Shown in pieces: positions 31,201 through 42,479 of a stretch of DNA of 64,000 nt; position 1 is the first letter of the stretch; each line of letters opens with the position of its first letter. The notes beneath the pieces are model-generated. The model ran no database searches, was not told where the DNA came from, and saw only the letters and a list, made by a program, of their open reading frames with translations. This DNA is from Conus ventricosus (taxonomy: Eukaryota; Mollusca; Gastropoda; Neogastropoda; Conidae), in the NCBI GenBank assembly GCA_018398815.1, contig CM031626.1, positions 38,326,088 to 38,390,087 of the forward strand, in the 5' to 3' direction. A program made the translations under genes and the position numbers.

Positions 31201-32070
31201 GAGTTACAGTCCCGTGGCCCGCTTTGCAAAAGCTTGTGAGAGTTTGGCCTGACAAAAACTTGAAAAACAAGTGTTGCCGGGAGTGAACAACCCCGCTCAC
31301 CATAAACAACCATGAATTAGGGGCCTTTTAAACCCCATAAGTACCTGGGTTTTCCACCATCCCGACAACCCTCTCTGGATACGGAGATCAACAGAAGGAT
31401 TGGGCAAGGCCTCTACCACCCGGGCCCCAGACATCTCGAGAGTGTGGAACAACGCTTTAAAGAACACTAAGATTGCGTGTATCGGGCCTTTTTGCTAAGC
31501 ACTCCCTGCCCATAAATCCGGGACCCTTATCCCTCCAAGGAAAGGCTAAGTGCCCCCACATGCCGTCTCCGGGCGCATATTGGGGATCGCAGGGAATGCC
31601 CCGTGGACAAAAAACAATGTGTTGAGAGTGCAAAGTTTCCCGCAGCCCACTCTTCTCCGACAGCGTCGCCTCAGGTGCTTGGTCATTGCGTCAAGGGACG
31701 ACGGCGGGCCCCCCCAAGACATTCTGTCGCAGAGCTTCCTCGGCAAAAAAACAAGGGAAACCACAGCTCCGTTTCAAGGAGTTTGCAAGCGCGACCGAAG
31801 GCTCTCGCCCATCGCCCCCAACACCTAAAAAGGCTGCTCGTGACAGATCCACTGGAGACACACTGTAAACAGGGGCTAAAAGTTTGGCGAAGAGAACCCC
31901 GGGGAAGCTTCCCCCGATGAAACGCGCACAGAAAAGAACAAGCAGCTGCTGCCAGCACTGCTGGGCCCTTAAAGGATAAAATCACAGAGATGCCACTCCC
32001 ATGTGGTTATACAGCCACACAAGCTGTATGACAACTAAACTTCGCAGAGGGGGCAAATCCTCGTCTTCGA
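28260..32070 (+). pseudogene. LINE C: RTE-like non-LTR retrotransposon, leader, endonuclease and RT, frameshifted
   Basis: A GC-rich leader (28260-29050) precedes ORF2. Endonuclease signs: LGT(G)N near 29080, LQETRLADSGTI (29187-29222), APTLSAPKGKK (29397-29427), LLGDFN (about 29489-29506, catalytic Asp and Asn), then EMCSYHDLSITNSFFQK (about 29599-29650) and a CDTDH-type end with a His (about 29770). RT signs: a GKAPGKDG-like motif at about 30462, FIDLTKAFDL with the first catalytic Asp (30825-30855), and a PTLFGIFF-like block at about 31010. FLFADAL at about 31157-31177 stands where F/YADD is expected. YLGF, then TLLRQRRLRCLVI (about 31645-31690), GRRRAPPRH and a Cys/His-rich end near 31990-32010 follow. 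The order matches the EEP-RT retrotransposons often mis-annotated as craniofacial development protein 2. Ten or more indels exclude activity as sequenced. Confidence 0.75.
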
Positions 32071-32329
32071 GACTAACGGATGCCAACAACAAATTTCCCT
32101 TGGTACTGGTTTAATGTTTTCCGGTAAAAATTTGCACCAGGGAAGGAAATAAAAAATATGAAATTTTGTTTTTCCCCTTCGGATTTGTTGTTGTTGTTAA
32201 CTTCTCGATGTGAAAAAAAAAAAAAAAAAGTAAAAATTATCTGCATCTTGTCTGCGGGCGCCAATGGATGAAAGTAAGCAAAGTTGAATTTTTCATTGAA
32301 GTTGGGGCCCTAAAGTTTTGCTAAACACA
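32071..32329. other. Junction between LINE C and LINE D
   Basis: AT-rich, with an A run at 32213-32229 and GTTGTTGTTGTT at about 32188; probably the 3' tail of LINE C. No ORF supported. Confidence 0.35.
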
Positions 32330-33440
32330 TGCTGTGACGAACTGGAATTGTACAACCAATTATAGACATACAACATAGTTTAATCGGGTTTAACATTGGG
32401 GAATAAAAGGGTTTTGGGCAGCCCTGCCAAACATCCAATGGGCAGAAAGCAAAGAGTAAAACTAAAAGCAAGGGAGCAATGTCTCTTGGGCAGATGTAAC
32501 AAGTGAGTACCAAAAGGAGTGTCTTGGGGCCCTGTCCCTTCGTTTGTATGTCAACGACCCCCAGATGTGGTGAAAAACCTGTGCATATGAACTGATGATA
32601 GAAGACTTTGACTCTTGGGATCCTGAAAATTTCAAGAAGATCTTGAAAATTTTTTGAATGGGTCGACAGGGGGCAATTAAAATTCATGCAACTAAATGCT
32701 TTTGTTCTTCCAGGGCAATGGCCATGATCATCTCATATGCAATGAAAACCTCGCAATCGGGAAAAGAGTTCCTCGGCAAAGCAAAAGCAAAAAGATTAGG
32801 GGCCCTGATAGACTCGGGTCTGCAGTTTTCAAAAACATTCAAAATGCAAGAAAAAAGACCAACAGAACCCGGGGGTTTGATCCGCAGACCTACTTTTCCG
32901 GACCCGGAGTCAAGCGACTTTTTTCACTGCTCTAGTAAGACCACATTGGAAATGCAAACTGGGTTAGAGCCCCATTAGAAAAAGACAAAAAGGTTTAATT
33001 GAAAAATGCCCAAGACCCACAAAGTATGTCCCGGTTTGGGTCATCTTGAGTAGAGGAAGATGAAGGTGGAAATTACCAGTATGAGTTACAGGAGAATCAG
33101 AGGAAAATTTAAAGAGGGATAAATAAACCATGGATGGGACTCTAAAAATTTGTGCCTCCACTTCATACTAAACCCCCAAAGGACCAACAAAGCAAAATTT
33201 TAAAACTAATGAAAAACTACAGTAAATCAACAAAGAAAAACTTTTTCATAAATGGGGTAGCGACACGGGGAACCGCTCGATACCAAGATGTGAATGCAGA
33301 AACTCTGAACAGTTTAAAATCATCTAGACAGACCTTCAAGGAACAAATGTCTCCTGCATTTTTAGCCCCCCACCAGACCACAAAAGAAATTATGCGGGAA
33401 GTCCCAAGCACAAGTAATAAAATCAGGAGAATGTAAAAAA
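32330..33440 (+). pseudogene. LINE D: RT palm-to-C-terminus fragment (CR1/Jockey-like), frameshifted
   Basis: Starts inside RT: a SVLGP block at about 32518-32532. Then follows FHATKC-like sequence (KWQLKFH equivalent) at about 32680, then FSKTFKMQEKRPTEPGGLIRR (32822-32890) where the KANRTLGLIRR helix of this LINE group is expected. A T/FALVRPHW segment is at about 32925-32945, and KATKYVP-type residues at about 33015. The C-terminal part 33152-33436 (LHTKPPKDQQSKILK, KKNFFINGVATRGTARYQD, NAETLNSLKSS) fits the end of such ORF2 proteins. The 5' two-thirds is missing, as is usual for 5'-truncated LINE copies. Confidence 0.65.
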
Positions 33441-34320
33441 TCGTTTTAGGATTTTTTTTATTAAGCAGTTTTAGTGTCGCCCAAAAAGACAGCAAAAGGC
33501 CTCGGGCCGATTTCTCACCCAGCGAATTTTGTATTTTTATTATTATTTTTTGGGTTCCCGTTCAGCTTTTGTTAAAAACAGTGAACCAACCAAAGGCGAC
33601 AGGGGTTTGTGTAGGAACAGATACGACTTGCTGGCCCCAAAAGTGATCATGCACATTGGATCATGAACTGAAAAAATCCAGCCAGGGGAAGGTGCCCCCG
33701 TCATTGGGGGGGGATCAATGAAATCCTTCTTTATTTCTCCATTTCATTTACGGGAAATTTTTAGAAAAATCCCTTTCATCTTGTCATTGTCGTTCTTGAG
33801 CATAGAACTATGACAGAAAAAAAATAAAGGGGACGCATCAGTGCTGCAGTGATAAAAATAGAAATTTACTTTTTAATAGATTTTTTTTCTTCTATGATTG
33901 TTTTCCCGCAAGCCATTTTTATTTAAATTAAGGTAGGTACATGACAAAATCACCATGAAACCAAATTTTGACTAAAACAACTAGCCCTATCAACAAAAGG
34001 GGAGAACTTTGGTGGGGGACAATTTTTAGTACAGCACATTAACAGAAGAAAAGGGTGAAAGGAGTAAATTCCCAAGTTCGTGTGTGCATGCTTTTCAAGT
34101 GTGTGCATGTTTGAGAGAGAGGGAGAAAAAGGAGAGAGATTAAAATGTTGTTTGTCTTTAAATAGTTTAATACGAAAGGGATGAAGATTTGGGCCAACCC
34201 CATCTTACAATCGTCCTTGCATGCAACATTATTTCACTATAAAAATCATACGACAATTAAACAAGCAACATTGTAATCAAATTTCTAGAATGATATTGAA
34301 AAGAAAACATTGTATTCAAA
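33441..34320. other. AT-rich, no feature recognised
   Basis: Short homopolymers and (GA) traces at about 34113-34140. No motif in any frame. Confidence 0.35.
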
Positions 34321-34394
34321 AAAGTAATGAACATGGGGGGGTTGAAACAGAAGGAACTTACAAATAAACAAACAAGCAAGCAAAAAAAAAACAA

Positions 34395-34418
34395 GAGAGA
34401 GAGAGAGAGAGAGAGAGG

Positions 34419-34461
<43 letters not shown>

Positions 34462-34470
34462 AGAGGGGAA
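34395..34470. repeat. (GA)n microsatellite
   Basis: About 75 bp of GA with GAGGA interruptions. It makes a spurious Arg/Glu ORF. Confidence 0.9.
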
Positions 34471-34689
34471 AAAAATATGTGTAAAGTGTTGATGCGTTGT
34501 GTGTGTAAAAAAAAAAAAAAAAACGGCCTAAGAAGGTGTCATTTGTTACACAAGTATTTATCTGTGTCTACAGACTGTGTGCCCCCAGGGCGTTTCTGTC
34601 ACGGGTGTGTCAAGGTAAAAATTAAAATCGATGCGCTGAAGAACAAAAACCCACCATCAGGTCATCCCAAAATTTTCCTTCCGTGATCA

Positions 34690-36680
34690 TGGGGAATTTT
34701 CCTGTTACATTGTTTCATTAAGACAGGAAATTCAGAGCACACAGTGCAGAAATTACCGGGTATTTACCTTCACCCCCCAACCCCTCTCAGTGTCTGTGGC
34801 GGACTCCAGGTCCCAGGGGAAAGAAAAAGGTTTTGACCCAATTCACACACTTTCCATGTCCACCACCCCAAGCTAAATTTGTCATTGTACCTTCCCCATA
34901 TCCATCCCACCATACTCACCTTTTTGTATAAGCCCCGTTGGTAAATTCAAAATCAATCTATTTCAGAATCAGTTTTTTTGTTGTTGTTTGTTTTGTTGTT
35001 GTTGTTTTTTTCCGGACATATACTGTCAGCAAATGGGTTTCTAAAGTTTTCATGTTCTATGTTACTTCACCCAAATCGGTGTGGGGTCGTAGCTTTTTTT
35101 CCTGATTGTATTTTTGTTGTAATTGCAGATTTATATGTTAAAAATTCTGGTTCCTACTGTATTTTGCCCTGTCTTCGGGGTGGGGGTTTGGTAAGCTCTA
35201 TTTTCCTGATTGTACATTGTGTTTACTTTGCAGATTAGTATGTTCTACTTCTAACTTCTATGTTTTTTTAACCTTAATAGAAGTTGGTTGTCCACCATTT
35301 TGTCTTCAAGTTTTGGGGTGTTTTAAATGTTTTTGAAGTACATTGCTTTTCAGTAAACTTTAAGGTAGGTTAATCCAAAATTTACAGATGCTTGTCTGTG
35401 TGTACTGCGAGAGATGGGAACGTTCTTAATCCCATGTAGGGACTTGAACATTGGACCAGCAGAAATGTACGGCCTATTCCCTTTAATTAAAACAGAAGCA
35501 CAAGTCATTGTATCGTCTAAACACGTTAGGGGAAAGACGTTAAAGAAGACACACACACACACACACAAAAATCATTACTCACAACTTCACCATCAGCGGA
35601 AAACAGCAATGTTTTGGGCAAAATTTTGGTACAGAGTTCCCCAGAATTCACAGTGAAAATCCCAAAAATTTGATGGGATAGTTGATCAGTTGGTGAAATT
35701 GCAATCCCAAAGTTTTTGTGGCGCAATACACCCCTTTCTGTCAGTCTGTGTCCTTTCACAAAAAGACAATTAAATTTTTTTGTACAATTGAGGAAGTCAG
35801 TCGTTGGAGTTTTTTTGTCAGACTTTTTGTGGTATGTGATAAAATGATTTCATTATGGGGAAAGACTTTGATAAGTTGCAACCTTGCCCTTTCTGGTTTT
35901 AAAGTTATAACGAAGCTCAGTAATTTGTTTTGTAAAATTTGGGGAGATGAATGAAAATTTTGCAAACATTAAAAAAAACCAAGATCTTAGTGTTTGAAAA
36001 CAGATTTTGGGGTTTTCTGAATCACAGAAGGTGAAATAATTGGTAATTTCACAAAAGTAGCCCAAACAGTCGATTCCCTTTGTAACTTTTTTTAAAAAGA
36101 GGGCAAGTGCACTTAAAAATTTTTTTAATTTCAGATATGTGTTTTAATTATTAGATTTGCTTTCATATTATTAAGAATAAAAAAAAAAAGATAAAAGGAA
36201 AGAAAGGAAACTAACCCACGACTGAGAATAGATGTTGCATATTTTTGTTTCCATTTGTATGAAAAATTATAAAAGAAACCATACTTGATGGCTTTCAGAT
36301 GTGTTTAAAATGTTTAATTTTAATTTGTGCCGCTTTTAATTTCATTGACTTTAAAATTGGAAACATGCAGACTTATTCATATTTAAACAAAAAAGACACA
36401 AAATCTATCATTCCTTTCCCAGGTTGTTTTAGCCGGTTTAAAATTTTTTAAATGGAAACAAAATGGTTTGCAGGGTGACAGAATGGGTTTGTCTAAAAAA
36501 CATGCTTTTTTGTTTTTTTATGCAGAAAAAGGTAAATGTTTTTTGGTAGCTTATCTTTAACCTTTAGCGTCTATTAACATGTGACATATTTTCTTTTTTT
36601 TGAACAATGACATATTGCTTGTTGTTTTTTACAGAAAATTTTTTTTTCTTTACTAATTTTCTGAATACATAATAATTCAA
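34690..36680. other. No gene; one imperfect direct repeat
   Basis: At about 35099 and 35204 two similar ~45-bp stretches begin TTTCCTGATTGTA and end near GCAGATT(T)A(T)ATGTT, about 105 bp apart. A short (CA)n is at 35548-35568. Open frames on both strands (for example 35350-35965) lack recognisable motifs. Confidence 0.35.
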
Positions 36681-36689
36681 AAGAAGCAA

Positions 36690-36705
36690 CACACACCACC
36701 CCCCA

Positions 36706-36744
<39 letters not shown>

Positions 36745-36985
36745 CACACACACATACACACCCTCAGCCTTAAATCAAACAAACACACCCCCAACACAAA
36801 ACACAACACACACAACACACAAAACACACACACACACACACCCCCACACTCGGCCACTCACTCACTCTCACGAAAACTCAAATTTTTTATCTGTGGCAAT
36901 CTGTGAATTGCTACACCCCCATGCACCACACACACACACCACACACACACACAACACACAACCCCAACACACTCACACACAAAGC
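36690..36985. repeat. (CA)n microsatellite cluster
   Basis: Arrays at 36708-36765, 36800-36845 and 36925-36982 separated by unique sequence. Confidence 0.9.
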
Positions 36986-37079
36986 AGGTTTCGGGAAAGG
37001 AAGATATACAACTGACCACTGGTCAAATTTTCGAATCAATTTAAAAAAACATTTTCCAGAAAAAAAAAGAACATTTGCT

Positions 37080-38900
37080 TTTTTTTTTTTAAAATTAAAA
37101 AAGCTTATGATAGTGTATGGCATGCTCACTGTTTTATAAGCAAAACAATTGAATAGTGGACAATGTATAAATTTAAAAAATGTTCTTGCGGGAGACTATT
37201 TGACAAGAATTGGGCACATGCTTTTTCGTCATTAAAGGGATTTTGATATTGGAATTCCTAAAGGGATCTATCATTGCTTCCTTTCTTTTTCTATTTTTTC
37301 ATGATCCCCCAAACTTCCCTCAACAATATCCACCCTTGAATATGCTGAGACATTGCTTTTGGGATAAATACAAACTCAAAAAAACAAACAAAAAAGAGGT
37401 TTTTTAAAACTTTAAAAAACTTTCCCCAAGTTAGCAGAAAATTTAAATTTTTATACATGAAAAAAATGGTTTAGAATTTTGGGGGAGAAAAGACACAATT
37501 AATGCTTTTTATTAATGGTTGCTCCAAAGACCCTCCCGCTGTTATAAAAGGCAACACTCTTAAATATTAAAGCGAAAAATTTTTGGGGGAGTCTATTTAA
37601 CCCCCAAAGTTAAAGGACGATTCAATTGAACACATAATAATAAAGCAGACAAAGAAAAATTTTTTCTCAAAAAAATTAATGCTCAGTCAGGGGAAAGATA
37701 TCAAACACTTTTACCCCTTGCTACCAGTTAGTTCGATCAAAATTAACTTATGTAAAAGGGGGTTTTTTTCCAGCTCCACAGACGCGCAAAAAAAAATTAC
37801 AAGCATAATAGAAAGGCTTTAAATTGGGCACTTGGTGTGCCATACACACAAATACGCTCAAAAAAAAACAGGCACTAATTTTTTAACTCTGAGAACCAAC
37901 GGAAGTTGGCCACCGAAAATAGTGACAAATGTCTTTCATTTTCAAATTTCAGTGCAAATGCATTTTTCTTGATTTAAGACGGATTTCCCAAAAGAGCGCA
38001 AAACATTTCATACTTAAACCATGAAACTATACAGGACTTTTTAAGATTTGTGATTTTGATATTACACAATCTCAGGTATCCCTAATTAACCCATTACCCC
38101 AAGGGGAGAAATTTTTCCCGCAGTTTCGTACAGATTATACAATCAAAAAAAAAGAGGATAACATCAATCTTATATCCGTTGAACCAAAAAAACATCAAAA
38201 AAAAGTACCAAATCATTTTAAAGATTTTTACAACGGTTCATTTTTGGGAATCATACACGGGGGCGGGTTTTGTTTCCCTCTTTCAAGAAAAAAAGCTTTT
38301 TTGTCTGGAAAAAAGGTTTTTCTGTTTTTACTGCAGAACTATATCAATTCTTTGGCCTTACCTTCTAGTTGATTTTTGATACTGCGAAAAAGCATTTTAC
38401 TTTGTGTTGACTAAAAATCGTTCTTTACAGCCCGGGCAAAAACGGGAAGAAAAAGTTCGAAAAGACTTGAAATTTGACTAAAATATTTAAAATTCATTAA
38501 TTAAAGGTAAAATGTGAATTTTGTTGGATCCTTCACTGTGGTTTTTGGGGGGAATAAATGGCTGATAATCACGAAAAAAGGGAGCTATTAGAAAACACCT
38601 ACATCCCAAAAAAATTTAGAAAAACTGAAAAAAATTTTCGATGTAGAAAGTCGAATAATGACAAAAGCTTCCTTAAAAGAAAAAATTTTACCGTTTTCAA
38701 TCCTTGTCTAGTCTCATTTACAAAATTCGATTAAATTCAGGGAAGACAAATTTTAAAAAAATTAGAATGTCTTGTGGTCTTTCAATAAAATTGAACATAT
38801 TCTTTTGTTGCCCATTGCAAACCCTTTTAAAAACTTTTCTGGATAGAGTACAAAAAGGGGAATCTTTAAAAAAATAACACCAAAAAATTAAAAAAATGAT
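37080..38900 (+). pseudogene. LINE E: reverse transcriptase fragment and C-terminal part, degraded
   Basis: LKKAYDSVWH with the first palm Asp is at about 37090-37120. Next comes the G(H)..KGFDIGIPKGSI-like block at about 37225-37275, then IFSLIFHDPP-like residues where the next RT block belongs. Around 37590-37700 there is KLKDDSIEHIIIKQTKKN-like thumb sequence. Around 37770-37830 SSTDAQKKIT..IIERL.IGHL is seen, and at about 37895-37920 TNGSWPPKIVTN. This order fits Jockey/RTE-type ORF2 C-termini with a K-rich post-RT domain. The region from 38150 to 38900 is probably the end of the ORF and the 3' leader. Every segment is in a different frame from the next. Confidence 0.5.
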
Positions 38901-38995
38901 CAGTTTTACCGCACTTTACTGCAAATTTATTGAAACATTAAATCATTTATAGAAAATTGTAAAATGTTTATACTACCTTCACAATGATGCATATT

Positions 38996-39121
38996 CCAAA
39001 ACACACACAACACACACCCACACACCACACAACACACACAACACACACCAGCACAGTAACAAACACACCACACACCACCACAACACACACACAGACACAC
39101 ACACACACACACACACCCCCA

Positions 39122-39152
<31 letters not shown>

Positions 39153-39180
39153 CACACCACCCACCCCCGCACACACGCGC
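38996..39180. repeat. (CA)n microsatellite cluster
   Basis: CA arrays with CCA and ACAAC variants ending in CGCGCGCG at 39176-39188. ORFs here are artefacts. Confidence 0.9.
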
Positions 39181-39239
39181 GCGCGCGCCGCGGGGCGCGA
39201 GCAGCTCGCAAACACAGACAAAAACCCTTTCACAGCCCT

Positions 39240-39475
39240 TTTTTTTTTTTTTTTTTTTTTTTTTATTTTTTTTTGGATTGGTTTATTTCTAGTTAAATCC
39301 CCATTTTGTGAACAGACGTTAAAAAAAAATCAATAAAATAAAATCAAACACACACACACACCACCCACACCCCCCCACCAAAAACCACCCCACACAAAAC
39401 AAAACACACACATAAAAACAACACACACACACACACACACACACCCCACACCACACACACACACACACACACACA
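39240..39475. repeat. poly-T then (CA)n arrays
   Basis: About 32 T at 39239-39273; CA arrays at about 39345-39415 and 39420-39475. Confidence 0.9.
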
Positions 39476-40045
39476 TATCCCTACACTTTAAACCAAACTT
39501 GGTATCTGTGGCAAGCTCTGCCCATTGTTTTTTAAATTTCCAAAGTATGGTAAACGTTGATTTAACCGGGCATTTTGCTTGGTCAGACGAGGGAGGGGTA
39601 TAAGAGGGAGGGAAACCGGTGTTTGTGTGGGGAGGAAGGGGGAGGGGAAATTGGGAGGGGGAGGGGGGGGCCAAACTCCTGTCAGGTGTTTGTGCTGAGT
39701 TCCATACAAGGTTTGGCCTTTTCTTTGTGAAGTGCTTTCAGCATCAGAATTTAAAGCACTAAAAAAAGCTGTATCATCGATCACTTTTCATTTTATGGTA
39801 TTTATTACAGCTTATTGTTATCATCTTCGCCCTTTATTTTGGTGGTGTTTTTAGGGTTTGGGTTTCTTTGGGGGTTTCTTTGTTTGGGGGTCATTTTTTC
39901 CACTTTTTAGTAAAACTTTTTTGGCAGAATGCCCTTTCAAGCTGGATGGCACCATCACGCTGATTTTTCAAAACGGATTTGGGTGTTCCAAAAAGGGAAA
40001 CCCTTCTTCTGCCTCTTTAGAAAAAAAATAAACATTTCAATTCAT
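39476..40045. other. No feature recognised
   Basis: Contains a G-rich stretch at 39585-39672. Nothing coding is supported. Confidence 0.35.
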
Positions 40046-40054
40046 TCAGCAGAC

Positions 40055-40220
40055 CCTCACTGTTTGGCTTTACCTTTCCCACTACAACCCCGGGTGCACT
40101 GACTGGTTTTCCCTTTTCCATACTAAGACCCGGTGCATTGACTTGGCTTTCCCTTTCCCTACAAAGACCCGGTGCATTGACTTGGCTTTACCTTTTCCAG
40201 CTACAAGACCCGGGCATTCA
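40055..40220 (+). repeat. Minisatellite, ~41-48 bp unit, four copies
   Basis: Imperfect copies of a unit with GACCCGGTGCATTGACTTGG followed by CTTTCCCTTTCC, most clearly at 40126 and 40167. Confidence 0.75.
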
Positions 40221-40519
40221 CTTCCAAAACTTGCCCCTTTTTTTGTGTCCTGAAATCCAAACAGGGAAATCTTTGTTTCTAGCTTTTAAAAAGCCAAAAT
40301 TTCTGGGAGTTATTTTTACAAAAACCGCTTTTTTTATCACATTAAAAAACCTTGAAAACTCTTTTCAAAAGCCTGAAAATTCTGCAGGGCATAGCCACAC
40401 TGACTGGAGCGCTGAGAGAAAAATTGCTGCCCTTTTTATAGCCTTGGGCCATTCTAAACGGACTAGGGTGTGTTGTGTACGCTCTGGAGACCCAGTTACC
40501 CGAAACACTTGGGTCCCCT

Positions 40520-40700
40520 TCTGCCAAGGACTGGTCCTGTCTTGGAGCATTCCACACCCCCCCATGTACAGCCCGCAGAGGCTTGGTCCTGTCTTTGGGG
40601 CATCCACACCACCCCAGGAAGCCTGCGGAGGGCTTTTGGTCCTGTCTTGGAGATTTCCCCCCACCCAGTGTACACCTGCAGAGGCAGGGGGAACCCCCAC
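40520..40700 (+). repeat. Minisatellite, ~65 bp unit, three copies
   Basis: The string TGGTCCTGTCTTGGAG recurs at about 40530, 40585 (variant with TTTGGGG) and 40638, each followed by a CCAC-rich part and a GCAGAGG end. Confidence 0.7.
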
Positions 40701-40959
40701 ATCCCTGTAGGCTGAAACTTTTCCTTCAAAACAATCTCAGATTGTTTTCCCGACTGGAAAAAACCCGCTTAGGACGTTTTTTATCCTCGTTTTAAAGGGG
40801 GATTTTAAGACAATCCCTTTTTTTGGGTTCCCATGCTTGGACTTGGGATGTACACTTTACAGAAAGCTTCTTGACTAGGGGTTGTGCCGATTTTGTTTTT
40901 TTCCACATAAGCCTCCCGGCCTTCTTTACACCAGAAAACCACTTTTATCTTTTTGCAAA

Positions 40960-41425
40960 GAACCCCCCATCCCAGGGATAAGGGCATTGTTTTCCCATCA
41001 CCCCAGGCATACAGGAATTGTTTGCCCCCCCATTACCCAGGAACAGGATTGTTGCTGACCAGTCCTCAGGGATACAGGGGATTGTTTGCTACCATCCCAG
41101 GGATCAGGGCATTGTTTGTGACCATCCTCAGGGATACGGGCATTTTTTGCTGCCATCCCAGGCATACAGGGCATGTGGCTGACAAGTCCCCAGCATACAG
41201 GGCATTGTTTTCTGACCAGTCCTCAGGGAACAGGGCATTGGTTTCGACCGTCCCCAGGTACAGGGCATTGTTTCCCACCACCTCAACTACAGGGGCATTT
41301 TTTTGCCCCCAGTCCTCAGGGATACAGGGCATTGTTTGTCACCATCCTCAGGAAAACACATTTTTTGCCCCCAATCCTCAGGCATACAGGGCATTATTTT
41401 TCCCCCCCATCCTCGGCATCAGGGG
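40960..41425 (+). repeat. Minisatellite, ~30-38 bp unit, about 13 copies
   Basis: The unit contains ATACAGGGCATTGTTT then a variable GCTGACCAGTCCTCAGG-like part. Copies vary in length by several bases. The LTR fragment begins exactly where the array stops. The ORFs across it (for example 40953-41534) are repeats, not genes. Confidence 0.85.
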
Positions 41426-41426
41426 G

Positions 41427-41760
41427 CACGCCCCAATGGGTGCGGTTATTCTTCACCTATTACCGACTCTTCCTCCCAATCGATCGCCCCCCTCTCACGA
41501 CAGGGCAATAAGAACAATTCAAATTTATTTTTAAAAAATAAGTGTATGTGGGCACTGTTTTGGATAAGTAAAAAAAAAAATAATAAAGTGTGGAAAAAAT
41601 CAACTTTTGAAAAAAAGTTGTCTTTTCTTGCACGGGCACTTAGAAGTTAAAGTCTGGAACCTGGGGCCCCCTTGTCACGTCTTGGAAGTTATTTGTCTTC
41701 AGTTCTTTAGCTCCAGATCTCCATCGGAAATACCGCAGTAAGAAGTTCTGGGCTTTATTC
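41427..41760 (-). mobile_element. LTR fragment related to the Gypsy element at 51.4-57.1 kb
   Basis: Aligns with 56497-56830: shared landmarks are TTCACCTATTA, CCAATCGATCGC, GACAG(A)GGCAATA, TCTTGCACGGGCACTTAGAA and CCAGATCTCC. Similarity begins at the LTR edge next to the primer binding site (CACGCC at 41427 against 56498) and contains no primer-binding-site sequence. It is therefore a solo or truncated LTR, not an internal fragment. It is far more homopolymer-noisy than the 56-kb copy. Confidence 0.7.
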
Positions 41761-42470
41761 ATGGACAACCCCTTTTGACCCCTTAGTTTTCCTCTGGCGG
41801 GTACTCCTGTTGGGACTTGCCAGTACTGTTCAAACCCTTTTCTAGGGGCCCGATTTTAACCCCTGATTTTAATTAACATCAGAAAAAGTACAGTGAAAGG
41901 AATTTTGTTAAAAAAGGGGTTTGACACAGGGATTAAATTATGGTTTTAAGCCCTTTTCCCTTTAGGAGACATTGAACTCATCCGGGGCCTCCACCAAAAT
42001 AAAAAAACCATGCGGGTTTCAAAATTTTAGAGTCCATGGAAACATAAAGCAGTTGCCTGTGCGTTGCAAAACAGGTACCTTAAATGTATGTTAATGAATT
42101 TTAGCTTTTTTGAAGCATTTTGCAAAAGGATATACAGGACTTGTTTTTACCCGCGGGCTTCCAAACTTTAGTTCAAGGCTTTTTGAAGATTCTATTAAAA
42201 AACTGCAGCTCAAAAAGCAAGTTTTTTACCCTATCTCACCCGACCGATCCCCAAAAAAAACTTAAATTTTTTCCTAATTTTTTTATCCCCCCCTATTCTA
42301 AACGATAAAAAACACTATCAAAAAGTGTAAATGAACTCCCAAACATTAAAGGGGAAAAAAAAAAATAAATGAACGTAAAATTTTTTTAATCTCTTTTAAG
42401 AAAAAGGAAGAACCCGTAATTTAGTCACGAAAAAAACATTGATGTTGTAATTGGAACAAAATTGGCTAGA
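41761..42470. other. Unassigned, possibly 5' part of LINE F
   Basis: AT-rich and noisy. No endonuclease N-terminal motif could be read with confidence. Confidence 0.3.
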
Positions 42471-42479
42471 AACTGAAAT

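Noticed and set aside
35350..36065. Several 70-80 codon ORFs between LINE D and LINE E
   Set aside because: Overlapping on opposite strands, with no motif or homologous segment elsewhere in the window.
40960..41534. 193-codon ORF across the minisatellite
   Set aside because: The whole frame consists of tandem repeat units plus part of an LTR.
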